From: Bacillota bacterium
GTDB lineage: Bacteria; Bacillota; Clostridia; Lachnospirales; Lachnospiraceae
Direction: 5' to 3'
Assembly (NCBI GenBank): GCA_023387655.1
Contig: JAEWHR010000134.1
Coordinates: 1-64,000, forward strand
Length of the DNA: 64,000 nucleotides
Shown: piece after piece, positions 1 to 9,270 of the stretch
Numbering within the stretch: the stretch's first letter is position 1
How the letters are laid out: each line of letters starts with the position of its first letter
The notes under the pieces: generated by a model
The model's database searches: none
Told to the model about the DNA's origin: nothing
Seen by the model: only the letters and a program-made list of their open reading frames with translations
Program-made: the position numbers and the translations under genes

Positions 1-1703
1 GTCCATCCACATACCCCAGCTTCATCACCATAATAAATGGTGGGAGCCCCTGGCCAAGTCATCTGAAGCACTACTGCTTCCCTCATAACTGCCATTTGGA
101 TTCCAACTTCTGCTGCCTTAGCTCCTAGTGTATTTGTTCTACCAATCTTTCGATTCGTTCTTGTTAGGAACCTTGAATGATCATGATTGGAAAGCTCATT
201 CATAGCCACTTGCAACGACTGAATTTGGAATTTCCCCATATAATGATTCATGGTATTAATAAAGTTACTATGATTGGATAACATATCTTCACGAAAATCA
301 TCACTGTGCTTTTCCATACCTGTTAAAAACCAAGTCACAGGCTCCATAAAAGCATCGTAGTTCATCACAGAATCCCATTCATCGCCTTTTAGCCACTCTG
401 AGGGATCTCCATAATGCTCTGCCAAGATAAGCGCTTCCGGATTCGCTTCTTTCACTGTCTTTCGAAACTCCTTCCAGAAACAATGATTATATTCTGCGGT
501 ATATCCTAAATCAGCTGCTACATCAAGCCTCCAACCATCCACTGAATATGGTGGTGAAACCCACTTTTTAGCAATCTCCATAATATACTCTCTAAGCTTT
601 TGTGATTTCTCATAATTTAACTTAGGTAGAGTTTCATATCCCCACCAGCCATCATAAGAAGCATTATAAGGCCAGGAATCCTTCCTGAACTGAAAGAAGG
701 TATGATAAGGACTTTCTCTTGAAACAAATGCTCCTTTTTCAAAGCCTTTTGCATCTTCATAAATCAATTCACGATCAAGCCACTTATTAAAAGAACCACA
801 ATGATTAAATACTCCATCAAGTATTATTTTAATACCACGCTTATGTGACTCTTCCACCAAGGTTTGAAATAATTGATTGGAAGCCTCAAGATTTTCTAAG
901 TCTGTTACTCTTTTGATATACCTGCTCGCTTCCTTATTCGTCTGTGTAGAAGAGTTTAGCACTTCACCCACATCCTGTTTTATAATACCATAGTGTGGGT
1001 CAATAAAGTCATAATCTTGTATATCATATTTATGATTGGAGGGCGAGACAAAAATAGGATTCATATAGATTGCATCAATCCCTAAATCCTCTAAATAGTC
1101 TAATTTCTTTATTACACCAGCCAAGTCTCCACCGTAGAACTCCCTAACTCCATTCATAACGGGATACTTGTTCCAGTCTAAAACCCGTGTTGTACTTCCA
1201 CCTATGTAATGATACTCATTGTCTAGTACATCATTTGACACATCTCCATTAAAGAAACGGTCTACAAAAATCTGATAAAATACCGCTCCTTTTGCCCAAT
1301 CTGGTGTCTTATAGGAAGCTATTATAGTAAATTCCTTGTCCGGTGTAATCTCATTTGTTACACCATCAACACTATAATAATACGTCATATCGCCCTTTAC
1401 TAACTCAAAATAATAAGATTCAAGCTTTTCCTTTACCTCAAAGGCAACCTCGTAATAATCAAACAAGCCTTTGGTTATCCATAGTCTCATGGTGAGTTTT
1501 TGATTATTGTTAATAAGGTTTAATTCATCGATATTGTTGTGCTTTACACGAATCCGAATCATTACATGCTCGAGTAGGCTTGGTTCTTGTGGACTTCGAT
1601 ACAAAATAGTTCCGTCACTAAAAATAGCCTCTTTACAAAAAGGGGCTTCAATTAACTGTCTATCTTCCATTTTCTCATCATGAATCTGTTCGTCACTCCA
1701 CAT
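1..1703 (-). CDS. GH13 alpha-amylase family glycosidase (neopullulanase/cyclomaltodextrinase type), 3' end beyond window
   Basis: Reading the minus strand from ATG 1703 gives an unbroken frame that runs off the window edge, so the C-terminus is missing. An N-terminal beta-rich domain of about 150 residues precedes a TIM-barrel amylase domain. The barrel shows the GH13 signatures: DGVFNHCG, DGWRLDVA (nucleophile Asp), LILAEHYG (acid/base Glu) and NELSNHDHSRF (transition-state Asp), then YYGDEAGVCGW at the edge. The N-domain and the YYGDEAG motif resemble neopullulanase/maltogenic amylase (GH13_20). No signal peptide is visible, so it probably acts on imported maltodextrins in the cytoplasm. 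A GGAG lies 13 nt before the ATG. The frame is open 16 codons further upstream, so a GTG or TTG start there cannot be excluded. The family is certain; the exact substrate is inferred. Confidence 0.93.
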   Translation of the reverse strand, partial: MWSDEQIHDEKMEDRQLIEAPFCKEAIFSDGTILYRSPQEPSLLEHVMIRIRVKHNNIDELNLINNNQKLTMRLWITKGLFDYYEVAFEVKEKLESYYFELVKGDMTYYYSVDGVTNEITPDKEFTIIASYKTPDWAKGAVFYQIFVDRFFNGDVSNDVLDNEYHYIGGSTTRVLDWNKYPVMNGVREFYGGDLAGVIKKLDYLEDLGIDAIYMNPIFVSPSNHKYDIQDYDFIDPHYGIIKQDVGEVLNSSTQTNKEASRYIKRVTDLENLEASNQLFQTLVEESHKRGIKIILDGVFNHCGSFNKWLDRELIYEDAKGFEKGAFVSRESPYHTFFQFRKDSWPYNASYDGWWGYETLPKLNYEKSQKLREYIMEIAKKWVSPPYSVDGWRLDVAADLGYTAEYNHCFWKEFRKTVKEANPEALILAEHYGDPSEWLKGDEWDSVMNYDAFMEPVTWFLTGMEKHSDDFREDMLSNHSNFINTMNHYMGKFQIQSLQVAMNELSNHDHSRFLTRTNRKIGRTNTLGAKAAEVGIQMAVMREAVVLQMTWPGAPTIYYGDEAGVCGW

Positions 1704-1748
1704 AATTCTACCATCACTCCAATAAGCATTACACAACACTGTAATGAT

Positions 1749-1777
1749 ATTTTAACCGATAATGGAACCAATTACAA
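1749..1777 (-). promoter_or_regulatory. Candidate sigma-A promoter of the amylase gene
   Basis: Read on the minus strand: TTGTAA (1777-1772), 17 bp, TAAAAT (1754-1749), about 45 nt before the amylase ATG. No clear CcpA cre site was seen beside it. Confidence 0.5.
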
Positions 1778-1836
1778 TAAAAACCATCCGCACAAATCTC
1801 AGAAACAAGCCATCAACGGACTAATTCTTACAAAGT

Positions 1837-1868
1837 AAAAAGGACAGCTTCACGGGTGCTGTCCTTTT
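1837..1868. terminator. Rho-independent terminator hairpin
   Basis: Stem AAAAGGACAGC / GCTGTCCTTTT (1838-1848 and 1858-1868) around a 9-nt loop, with A/T tracts on both sides, so it could work on either strand. It isolates the amylase promoter from the acetyltransferase gene upstream. The 280 bases from 1869 to 2147 hold no convincing gene or RNA. Confidence 0.7.
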
Positions 1869-2147
1869 CGGAGAAGGTATTTTTGTTACTTATGGGGTGT
1901 AGCAAAAACTATATAATGTATTGGGGTTTACGATTATTAGTATAGCATGAGGGAACGCTTAAGTGTGCACAAAGTTTACAATAATTTAAATTTGTTTTTA
2001 GTAAAAGTGCTAACCTAATTTTATTTCTTACTAATTTAGACCCGTAAATTATTACAGTTTTAGCCATGGATAAAGTTCCCTTTTTGTATAGAGGTAATTT
2101 TGTGCATATAGTGCTCTGTTTTCCTCGAATATGGTGTTAGCACCTTT

Positions 2148-2657
2148 CTATTGGACATCTTTCTCTAATACCATAACGTAGTTAGTCAATGAAACTCCTT
2201 CTCTCATCACCTGCTGCTCTTTCACTATCTGATACCCGCGCTTAAAAAAGAATGGTTTTGCGGTAATAGAAGCATGCGTCGTTATCCTCTCACTCCCGAA
2301 TAAAAAAGAATGAGCTTCTAGTGCTTCACATAACATAGTTGCAACTCCTATACCTTGGTAATCTTTATGAACATAAAGACGGTCAAGATAGCCAGTAGCA
2401 TCAATATCCGAGAATCCAAGTATTAAAGTACCATCTGTAGCAACTAAAGTGTAGTTATTTAAGAAAGATTCATTCCACACCTTTATATCCACCTGCCCTG
2501 TTGCCCAGACTTTTCTTTGTTCCTCTGAATAGTCTTTTGCATTCACCGTATGAACTGTATCATAAAATAATTTAGCTATTTCTTTGCAGTCTTCCTCTTT
2601 ATATTGTCTTAAATAAACTTTTTGTTCTGTTGTCCTAAATTCCTGCCTGTCATTCAT
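2148..2657 (-). CDS. GNAT family N-acetyltransferase
   Basis: This 169-residue protein has a single GNAT fold. It begins with the beta1 pattern VYLRQYKEEDCKEIAKLF. Motif A is LYVHKDYQGIGVATML at about residues 94-109, carrying the acetyl-CoA pyrophosphate loop (Q-G-I-G-V-A). A FFKRGY motif near residue 137 is typical of the family. It transfers an acetyl group from acetyl-CoA to an unidentified amine; the acceptor cannot be read from the sequence. The ATG at 2657 has AGAGGA just upstream. The gene stands alone between the ftsH terminator and the amylase. The enzyme class is secure, the role unknown. Confidence 0.9.
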   Translation of the reverse strand: MNDRQEFRTTEQKVYLRQYKEEDCKEIAKLFYDTVHTVNAKDYSEEQRKVWATGQVDIKVWNESFLNNYTLVATDGTLILGFSDIDATGYLDRLYVHKDYQGIGVATMLCEALEAHSFLFGSERITTHASITAKPFFFKRGYQIVKEQQVMREGVSLTNYVMVLEKDVQ

Positions 2658-2721
2658 TTTTGAGTCTTCCTCTCTGTTCCGCTCCTGAAAGTTACATTTG
2701 AATTTTTCAACGCATCACCCG

Positions 2722-2754
2722 TAAAAAATGGCAGGAAACATTTTGTTTCCTGCC
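2722..2754 (-). terminator. Rho-independent terminator after ftsH
   Basis: An 11-bp perfect stem (2730-2740 with 2744-2754) has a 3-nt loop and is followed on the minus strand by TTTTTT. It lies 15 nt beyond the ftsH stop codon and closes the tilS-hpt-ftsH transcription unit. Confidence 0.9.
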
Positions 2755-2768
2755 ACAAATACTTCTTA

Positions 2769-4598
2769 TTAAACAGCTTCTGGTTTATCAAATAAAGATT
2801 CAAACTCTTCTCTTGTAATACGCTCTTTTTCAATCAAGCGATCCGCGCAGGAATGAAGTACATGCATATTCTCTGTAAGAATTCGTTTTGCTTCTTGATA
2901 GCAACCATCAATAATTTTCTTAACTTCTTCGTCAATCTTACTAGCAACCGCTTCACTCATATTCTTTGTATGAGCTAAATCTCTACCGATAAATACTTCT
3001 TCATCGTCATTTTCGTAGTTCACCATACCAATACTGTCTGTAAATCCATAGCGAGTAACCATACTACGAGCAGTCTTGGTAGCCACCTTTATGTCTTGGG
3101 AAGCACCTGTTGTGATATCATCGAAAATCAACTCTTCGGCAACTCTACCACCAAGACTTACAATAATATCTTGGCGCATCTTACCACGGGTGTTAAACAT
3201 CTCATCTTTTTCTGGAAGCGGCATCGTATAACCTGCAGCTCCACCTGTCGGAATAATAGATACCGTATAAACTGGCCCAACATCAGGTAAGACATGGAAT
3301 AAAATTGCATGGCCTGCTTCGTGATAAGCTGTAATTTTCTTTTCTTTGTCTGAAATGACACGGCTCTTTTTCTCTGTTCCAATTCCAACTTTAATAAAAG
3401 ATTTTTTAATATCCTCACTTAAGATAAAACTTCTATCATCTTTCGCAGCACTAATCGCAGCTTCATTTAACAAATTCTCAAGATCTGCACCGGTAAATCC
3501 AGCGGTTGTCTGAGCTACTTGTTTTAAATCTACATCATCACCTAACGGCTTATTCTTTGCATGAACCGAAAGGATCTCTTCTCTACCTTTCACATCAGGT
3601 CTACCGACTAATACTTTTCGGTCAAAACGTCCTGGACGTAAAATCGCTGGATCAAGGATATCAACACGGTTAGTAGCTGCCATAACGATAATTCCTTCGT
3701 TAGCACCAAACCCATCCATCTCGACAAGCAATTGGTTTAAGGTTTGCTCTCTTTCGTCGTGGCCGCCGCCCATACCAGTACCTCTTCTTCTAGCAACAGC
3801 ATCAATCTCATCGATAAAAATAATACATGGGCTGTTTTTCTTAGCCTCAGAGAATAAGTCACGAACACGAGATGCACCAACACCAACAAACATCTCTACG
3901 AAGTCAGAACCAGAGATAGAAAAGAACGGAACTCCTGCTTCACCTGCTACTGCCTTCGCAAGTAAAGTCTTTCCTGTACCAGGAGGTCCCTCTAATAGAA
4001 CACCCTTAGGAATACGAGCTCCCACTTGAATAAATTTCTTAGGATTCTTTAAGAAGTCAACGATTTCTTTTAGCTCTTCTTTTTCTTCTGCTAAGCCTGC
4101 TACATTCTTAAACGTCGTATTCTTTCCTTCATCCATTGTCATCTTGGCACGGCTCTTACCAAAGTTCATCACCTTGTTGTTACCACCGCCACCTCCACTT
4201 ACCTGACTAGTTAAGAAAGAGAACATTAATATAATAATTACAAAACCAATTAAGTATGGCAGTACACTTGTTAAAAACCAGCTCGGTTTCTCTATGTCAT
4301 GTACGTAGGAATTAACACCGTTGGCTATTGCATCTGCTTCTGCCGTCTCTGCACTCGTTACATAGATAGTGTAATTCTTTCCATCTTTTAGATTTACCCT
4401 TACACGGCCAGTTGGCGCCTCCTCATTCTGATAGACATCAATAGATGCTACAGAACCACTTTGTAAATCAGCTATATAATCTGCATAGCTGTGTTTTACA
4501 GAACTGTTACTTGCAAAACTCTCAGACAAATAGACTGCTGAGATAATAATTAGTAGGATAATAACATAAAAGCCATATCCCCTCATCGACTTTTTCAA
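2769..4598 (-). CDS. ftsH: ATP-dependent zinc metalloprotease FtsH
   Basis: 609 residues, the normal length for this membrane-anchored AAA+ protease, which degrades misfolded membrane and regulatory proteins. Two membrane segments (about residues 8-27 and 110-130) flank a small extracytoplasmic domain. The AAA domain follows: Walker A GPPGTGKT near 205, Walker B IIFIDEIDA, and the second region of homology with ILRPGRFDR. The peptidase domain has the zinc motif HEAGH near 428. The start is TTG at 4598: a strong GGAGG lies 7 nt before it, while the first in-frame ATG (4586) is too far away. It follows tilS and hpt in the order known from Bacillus. Confidence 0.98.
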   Translation of the reverse strand: MKKSMRGYGFYVIILLIIISAVYLSESFASNSSVKHSYADYIADLQSGSVASIDVYQNEEAPTGRVRVNLKDGKNYTIYVTSAETAEADAIANGVNSYVHDIEKPSWFLTSVLPYLIGFVIIILMFSFLTSQVSGGGGGNNKVMNFGKSRAKMTMDEGKNTTFKNVAGLAEEKEELKEIVDFLKNPKKFIQVGARIPKGVLLEGPPGTGKTLLAKAVAGEAGVPFFSISGSDFVEMFVGVGASRVRDLFSEAKKNSPCIIFIDEIDAVARRRGTGMGGGHDEREQTLNQLLVEMDGFGANEGIIVMAATNRVDILDPAILRPGRFDRKVLVGRPDVKGREEILSVHAKNKPLGDDVDLKQVAQTTAGFTGADLENLLNEAAISAAKDDRSFILSEDIKKSFIKVGIGTEKKSRVISDKEKKITAYHEAGHAILFHVLPDVGPVYTVSIIPTGGAAGYTMPLPEKDEMFNTRGKMRQDIIVSLGGRVAEELIFDDITTGASQDIKVATKTARSMVTRYGFTDSIGMVNYENDDEEVFIGRDLAHTKNMSEAVASKIDEEVKKIIDGCYQEAKRILTENMHVLHSCADRLIEKERITREEFESLFDKPEAV

Positions 4599-4616
4599 TA
4601 CAAAACCTCCTTTATG

Positions 4617-5141
4617 TTATTCTGATTGAACCACTCCAATATATGGAAGATTTCTATAAATTTGGGCATAATCCAGTCCATACCCAACTACAAATTCATC
4701 TGGAATCTGGAATCCCGTATAATCCACATTAACGTCAACTTCTCTTCTACTAGGTTTATCCAAAAGAGTACAAAGCTTTAAACTGTTAGGTTGACGGTTC
4801 TTTAATAAATCTAATAAATAGGACAATGTTCTTCCGGAATCAATAATATCCTCAACAACAAGAACCTCACGTCCTTCAATACTTTCATCTAAGTCTTTCA
4901 AGATTCTAACACGTCCAGAGCTAATTGTAGAATCTCCATAGCTAGAAACGGACATAAAATCAATCGTTACTGGTATTGTGATGTGCTTAGAAAGCTCTGT
5001 CATAAAAAACACACCACCCTTTAATACACAAATTAAATGTAGAGTTTTTCCTGCATATTCTTTACTAATTTCTTCCCCAAGCTCCCTAATCTTCTTGCCT
5101 AGTTCCTCTTCTGATATAAGTACCTTTATATTTTCTGCCAT
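4617..5141 (-). CDS. hpt: Hypoxanthine phosphoribosyltransferase
   Basis: 174 residues. The enzyme salvages hypoxanthine (and guanine) with PRPP to make IMP or GMP. The PRPP-binding motif is VVEDIIDSGRTL near residues 95-106, and the LKGGVFF loop near 40 and the FVVGYGLDY segment near 150 are typical of bacterial HPRT. The ATG has AGAGGTG 7 nt upstream. It sits between tilS (31 nt away) and ftsH (18 nt away), so the three are probably cotranscribed, as in Bacillus. Confidence 0.96.
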   Translation of the reverse strand: MAENIKVLISEEELGKKIRELGEEISKEYAGKTLHLICVLKGGVFFMTELSKHITIPVTIDFMSVSSYGDSTISSGRVRILKDLDESIEGREVLVVEDIIDSGRTLSYLLDLLKNRQPNSLKLCTLLDKPSRREVDVNVDYTGFQIPDEFVVGYGLDYAQIYRNLPYIGVVQSE

Positions 5142-5172
5142 TGTATTGCACCTCTTTCTCTTAACTTTACTT

Positions 5173-6594
5173 CTACCTATCTGTGGTAACGGATAACACC
5201 CAGTTCGTATTCTGATCTATACGATACGCCTCGCTTGAGCGGACACCTACCGCCCAAAGTACATGACTATCACATACTACCAAGGGTATCTTATCACGTT
5301 CCTCTCGTGGAATTTTCTGATCAATCAACAAAGATTTTAAACTTTTTGTTTTTCCCTGTGGATGAATCCAAAGAAAATCACCCTCTCGTCTTGTTCTTAT
5401 AACAACAGCATCTCTTATTTTATCATAATCATACCATTTCGTATAGCTATTTTTTGGTATAGTCAAAGAATTTTCATATGGAAAAAGCCTAATTTCAAGG
5501 CATTTTCCAAAAAAATCCACCCTCTGAACCATCTCTTTTCTCATAGATTCTTCTTTGTGAATCGTAATCGGAATTTCTGTAGTTTGGCTATTCCTAATAC
5601 TATCATTTTCATCCAAGCATAGCTGGCTATCATAAACAATAAGAGTATTATACCCTCGCATAGCAATAATATGATTTGGCAAATGAATTTCCTTACCTAC
5701 TTGGCATTTACATAAACCCACGCAATTGTTTAGGTGTATTGTTTCAATATCTTTAAGACCACTAATTGAATTAATTGCCTTACGAAGGATTTCACGCTTA
5801 ATTAAATCTTCATACGTAGAGAATTCCTTTAACTCTAAAGTCACTTTCCCTTTTGAAAGAGTAGCAATCCTATTAAACTCGCTCTCCGTGACGTTATCTA
5901 AATAGTTTGCAACCTCAATTAATTGATCTGATAGCGAAGTTATATGTTCTATCGCTCTTTCATTAATTTCTTTTGTTGCAATGGGAAGAATACTAAGCCT
6001 AATTTTGTTTCTGGTGTAATCATTTGATAGATTTGTACTGTCGGTGCGATAAGAGATACCCTCTTTACCAAGAAAATGTTCAATTTCATCTCTCGTAACG
6101 CAAAGAAGCGGTCGTATAATCTGACCGCGCTTTTTCGGAATTCCTGTCATACCAGTAAGACCTGTTCCACGGAACAGATGAAATAGCACAGTCTCCGCAT
6201 TATCATTAAGATTATGTGCTACCGCTATTTTATGAGCCTTTACACGTTCACATTCCTGTTGAAAGCTAAGGTAGCGCAAATTTCTTCCTGCTTCTTCTAG
6301 CGTAGCGCCAGAATGCTCTGCTAAACTTTTAACATCTTCACGAACACAATGAAGTGGAACCGATAATTTTTTACATAAATCTCTAACAAATGCTTCATCC
6401 TCATCCGCCTCCATTCCTCGCAGCATATGATTCACATGAACTGCATATAGCTTAAGATGATACTGTTCACGCAATCTATGAAGACAAGTTAAAAGGCATA
6501 CGGAATCCGCACCCCCGGATACTCCTACAATAATAGTATCAAAAGGTGAAAGCATCCCCTGGGCTTTTATAAAGTTCTCCACTTTCTTTAACAT
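5173..6594 (-). CDS. tilS: tRNA(Ile)-lysidine synthetase
   Basis: TilS converts C34 of the CAU-anticodon tRNA-Ile2 to lysidine, which changes decoding from AUG to AUA. The protein (473 residues) opens with the PP-loop ATPase motif VSGGADSVCLL near 27-37. The N-terminal domain continues with HVNHMLRG and AHNLNDNAET, both typical of TilS. The C-terminal substrate domain ends with a WAVGVR motif. The ATG at 6594 is chosen because GAGGG lies 6 nt before it; a TTG five codons upstream would overlap that site. It lies 142 nt downstream of spoIIE and leads into hpt-ftsH. Confidence 0.96.
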   Translation of the reverse strand: MLKKVENFIKAQGMLSPFDTIIVGVSGGADSVCLLTCLHRLREQYHLKLYAVHVNHMLRGMEADEDEAFVRDLCKKLSVPLHCVREDVKSLAEHSGATLEEAGRNLRYLSFQQECERVKAHKIAVAHNLNDNAETVLFHLFRGTGLTGMTGIPKKRGQIIRPLLCVTRDEIEHFLGKEGISYRTDSTNLSNDYTRNKIRLSILPIATKEINERAIEHITSLSDQLIEVANYLDNVTESEFNRIATLSKGKVTLELKEFSTYEDLIKREILRKAINSISGLKDIETIHLNNCVGLCKCQVGKEIHLPNHIIAMRGYNTLIVYDSQLCLDENDSIRNSQTTEIPITIHKEESMRKEMVQRVDFFGKCLEIRLFPYENSLTIPKNSYTKWYDYDKIRDAVVIRTRREGDFLWIHPQGKTKSLKSLLIDQKIPREERDKIPLVVCDSHVLWAVGVRSSEAYRIDQNTNWVLSVTTDR

Positions 6595-6736
6595 GGCACC
6601 CTCACACAACTTTCTTAACGTACTCTTAAAGTCTTTCTCAGTCAGACTATTTCTAAACCTAATGTTTTTTATTTCTGCTCTTTTTAGAGAATTAATTGTA
6701 TTTTATCGCTTCTTCTATAAAATAGCAACCTTCCAA

Positions 6737-8317
6737 TTATTTTTTCCAAATACCGGTTACAAGAACCGTCATATCATCTGCTGGTATATAACCATGCTTT
6801 TCAAGCGCAGCGGATAGAATTGTATTTGCAATCTCCTGTGGTGACTTATAAGGTATATTTTTTATTAAATTTTTAAAATATCCCTCTTTGTCCTCATCTT
6901 CAACACAATCAATTACCCCATCTGATACCATAATCACATAGTCACCATGATAGAGCTTTTTACTCTTAGTATCATAATCCACATGATTTAGGATTCCTGC
7001 AGGCATACTACTTGAACTAATTGTCTCAACAAAATGATCTCTCTTAATAAATGTTGTTGCCGCACCTATCTTTACAAATTCACAAGTACCCGCACATAAA
7101 TTTATGATGCATAAATCAACAGTAGAAGACATAGAATGCTCTGATCGTAATACAAGGACCGAGTTAATAAGCTTAATTGCAGGTTCTTCCCGAAACCCCG
7201 CTTCGAGAAACTGTTCTAATAATTCAATTACCATCTCACTTTCTTCATAAGCTTCACTACCACTTCCCATTCCATCCGATAGCATCATAACAACATCCTG
7301 ACTATCTGGATAGAGAAAAGAAAAATTATCCCCATTAAGTTCTCCCTTCCTTTTGGAAGCTCTAGAGACTCCGGTTAATACCTTAAAATTAGCATCCTCA
7401 CAAAAAACATAATCATCGTATTCCCGCCCAATTACGTTCCTTGACCCTTCTCTTGGAACAAAGTGCTTTTCTAAAGCATTTCCAATATAAGTAGCTGCCT
7501 CCTTCGTTGTTAGGCACCTACCATTTTTACACCTTGCCCTTAAGTGTAACTCCATACCTCGATTTTCCCGTTCAAACATCAATACCCGTTGAACTTTGAT
7601 TCTATGTATTCGTAATTTTTGATTGATTTTTCTTCGTTTTAATTCAATCACTTCTCCCGTATCGCACAGATTTCCCGAAAAATCCGTCACAATTCTAGCA
7701 ATCTCACTAAGCTGTCCTGCTACTGCTTCCCTACTCTCAACGATTCGATTGTGCCATAACATCTTAAGGCGTGCCATACTAAGGTTTCGATTTGTTTCCT
7801 CCACAAATTCCGGAACTTGGATGCATTGAAGTCTTAATAAGTCTGGCATATCATCCACAGTAACATTTCCTTTTCCTTTTGCAATCTCAAGCAGATTCCA
7901 TGTAGCTTCATAACTTTGTTTAAGATTTCTTTCCCAACACACCCCACATTTTTTACAATTCTTACAAAGATTTGTATTAATATCTTCAAGTACTAACTGC
8001 ATGTCCTCTTCATTTAGCAGTGTCTTGGGAGATGCCATATAGTCAAAGCTTGATGACAATTTATGAAATGACCCTGCGATCCCCTCTAATTTCTTTCTGG
8101 CTGTGTTTTGAAACTCATCCTTAATATAATTCTCACCATTGTCAACAGAACCATTCCCCTGAAGTAAACCAACAATTACTGCCGCGATTCCTATCAATAT
8201 AATAACGATGGTTGCAATAATCAGATATCTTGCTACAACATTCGGACTTGCGTTAAAAAACGTAACTAACGCAACAATAACCCCTGCCAATGGCAGTAAC
8301 CAGCTCCTTTTCTTCAT
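6737..8317 (-). CDS. spoIIE: Stage II sporulation protein E, short membrane domain
   Basis: SpoIIE is the PP2C-type phosphatase that dephosphorylates SpoIIAA to activate sigma-F in the forespore. The C-terminal phosphatase domain is intact: LSDGMGSGSEA, VSDGVIDC and PADDMTVL supply the metal-binding aspartates. The central region (about 58-300) includes a cysteine cluster CKNCKKCGVC near 118-127. The protein has 526 residues against roughly 800-830 in Bacillus. Only two membrane helices (about 6-22 and 30-51) remain instead of about ten. The promoter directly upstream is intact and AAGGA precedes the ATG, so this looks like the native form and not a recent truncation. Confidence 0.95.
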   Translation of the reverse strand: MKKRSWLLPLAGVIVALVTFFNASPNVVARYLIIATIVIILIGIAAVIVGLLQGNGSVDNGENYIKDEFQNTARKKLEGIAGSFHKLSSSFDYMASPKTLLNEEDMQLVLEDINTNLCKNCKKCGVCWERNLKQSYEATWNLLEIAKGKGNVTVDDMPDLLRLQCIQVPEFVEETNRNLSMARLKMLWHNRIVESREAVAGQLSEIARIVTDFSGNLCDTGEVIELKRRKINQKLRIHRIKVQRVLMFERENRGMELHLRARCKNGRCLTTKEAATYIGNALEKHFVPREGSRNVIGREYDDYVFCEDANFKVLTGVSRASKRKGELNGDNFSFLYPDSQDVVMMLSDGMGSGSEAYEESEMVIELLEQFLEAGFREEPAIKLINSVLVLRSEHSMSSTVDLCIINLCAGTCEFVKIGAATTFIKRDHFVETISSSSMPAGILNHVDYDTKSKKLYHGDYVIMVSDGVIDCVEDEDKEGYFKNLIKNIPYKSPQEIANTILSAALEKHGYIPADDMTVLVTGIWKK

Positions 8318-8418
8318 AAGAACACGCCGTCCTTCCCTAATCCGTATTACACCCTGCCTTCCTGCAACTATCCTTGATTCATTTCTATACAGGAATAAAA
8401 CGGGCGGTTTAATTTAGG

Positions 8419-8452
8419 ATTATAAAACTGATGGCGTAAAATGTTTGTCAAA
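8419..8452 (-). promoter_or_regulatory. spoIIE promoter with 21-bp spacer and overlapping 0A box
   Basis: On the minus strand there is a perfect TTGACA (8451-8446), a spacer of exactly 21 bp (8445-8425) and a perfect TATAAT (8424-8419), about 100 nt before the spoIIE ATG. The -35 lies inside TTTGACAAA (8444-8452), whose complement TTTGTCAAA fits the Spo0A box consensus TTTGTCRAA. An overlong spacer with a 0A box on the -35 is the known arrangement of the sigma-A/Spo0A-dependent spoIIE and spoIIG promoters of B. subtilis. A further TGTCGAA lies at 8847-8853. Confidence 0.85.
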
Positions 8453-9004
8453 TTGATGTATCAATTCCAAAAACTTTATGACAATTTATCCTTTCGTATC
8501 ATCTAGGAACTCGAATTTAGGGAATTCAACTTGTTTAAGAAGGTTAAACTTGAAATTATTTCTTATTCAAAGCACAATTACTTCCCAGTATTTATTTTAT
8601 TCCATAAGGTGATTAACCTTATCTTGTAGGTTTAGGTAAGGAGGTATGACAAGATGTTGTAATTCTCGTATTTGTTTTTATAGAATTTCTAAATTGCTAT
8701 CTAATCTCCTCTTAGCCTTTTTCTCTTCTCGCTCTTTATTAATTCTTGTTTAATCTTGTTATAATCTTTGTTTTAATTCTTTCATGTGTTTATTGGGTCT
8801 GATTTTATACTGATTTTATAGTTTTAAGCCTAAAACTTTTCATTTCTTCGACAGCACATTTTTACTTTTCTTTTCGATCCTATAAATATCCACTATCAAG
8901 TTTGGATTTTTTTCATAAAGATACGTCCCTAAAAAGATACATTTGAATACAATAAATTATGCCAAAGAAAAGCGAAGCCTATCCTTGAAATATAAACAAA
9001 TAGA
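8453..9004. other. Long non-coding region upstream of spoIIE
   Basis: No plausible gene is seen on either strand. The region is AT-rich. It holds a 0A-box 7-mer, TGTCGAA on the minus strand at 8853-8847, and a weaker TTGTCATAA at 8486-8478 on the minus strand. Both could be additional Spo0A sites upstream of the spoIIE promoter. Confidence 0.4.
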
Positions 9005-9063
9005 AAAAAAGAAAAGAGAGTATCACAACATAGATTATAATCTTTGTTGTGACACTCTCTTTT
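9004..9063 (-). terminator. Terminator after tRNA-Met
   Basis: A long, nearly perfect stem (9012-9030 with 9045-9063, one mismatch) is followed on the minus strand by TTTTCTTTTTTT. It starts 9 nt after the tRNA 3' end. Confidence 0.85.
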
Positions 9064-9071
9064 ATAGGAAT

Positions 9072-9144
9072 AGCGAAGGAGGGATTTGAACCCCCGACAC
9101 TACGGGTATGAACCGTATGCTCTAGCCAACTGAGCTACTTCGCC
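9072..9144 (-). tRNA. tRNA-Met (CAT anticodon)
   Basis: Read on the minus strand, a 73-nt cloverleaf: acceptor GGCGAAG / CTTCGCT (one G-U), D arm with AGCTCAGTTGGCTAGAGC, anticodon arm TACGG-TTCATAC-CCGTA with CAT, and T arm GGGGG-TTCAAAT-CCCTC. CCA is not encoded. The acceptor begins with a pairable G1 and the anticodon stem lacks the three G-C pairs of initiators, so it is an elongator Met or a lysidine-modified Ile2. It lies between divIC and spoIIE; in B. subtilis a tRNA-Met occupies this position too (from memory). Confidence 0.95.
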
Positions 9145-9232
9145 AAAGTGACAAAGCAAATTATAACTTGTTTTGATTTTATTGTCAATATGTATTTTCA
9201 TCCAATTTAAAAAAGTGTTATCATCCTTAATT

Positions 9233-9267
9233 AAAAAAAGAAGGCATCGTCTATAATCGATACCTTC
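9233..9267 (-). terminator. Terminator after divIC
   Basis: Stem 9240-9249 with 9258-9267 (10 bp with one G-T pair), followed on the minus strand by seven T. It sits just past the divIC stop codon and ends the rqcP-yabP-yabQ-divIC unit. Confidence 0.85.
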
Positions 9268-9270
9268 TCT

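Noticed and set aside
8318..8418. Frameshifted remnant of the missing SpoIIE membrane domain
   Set aside because: The spoIIE promoter occupies this region at the right distance, and no hydrophobic coding frame is visible on the minus strand there.
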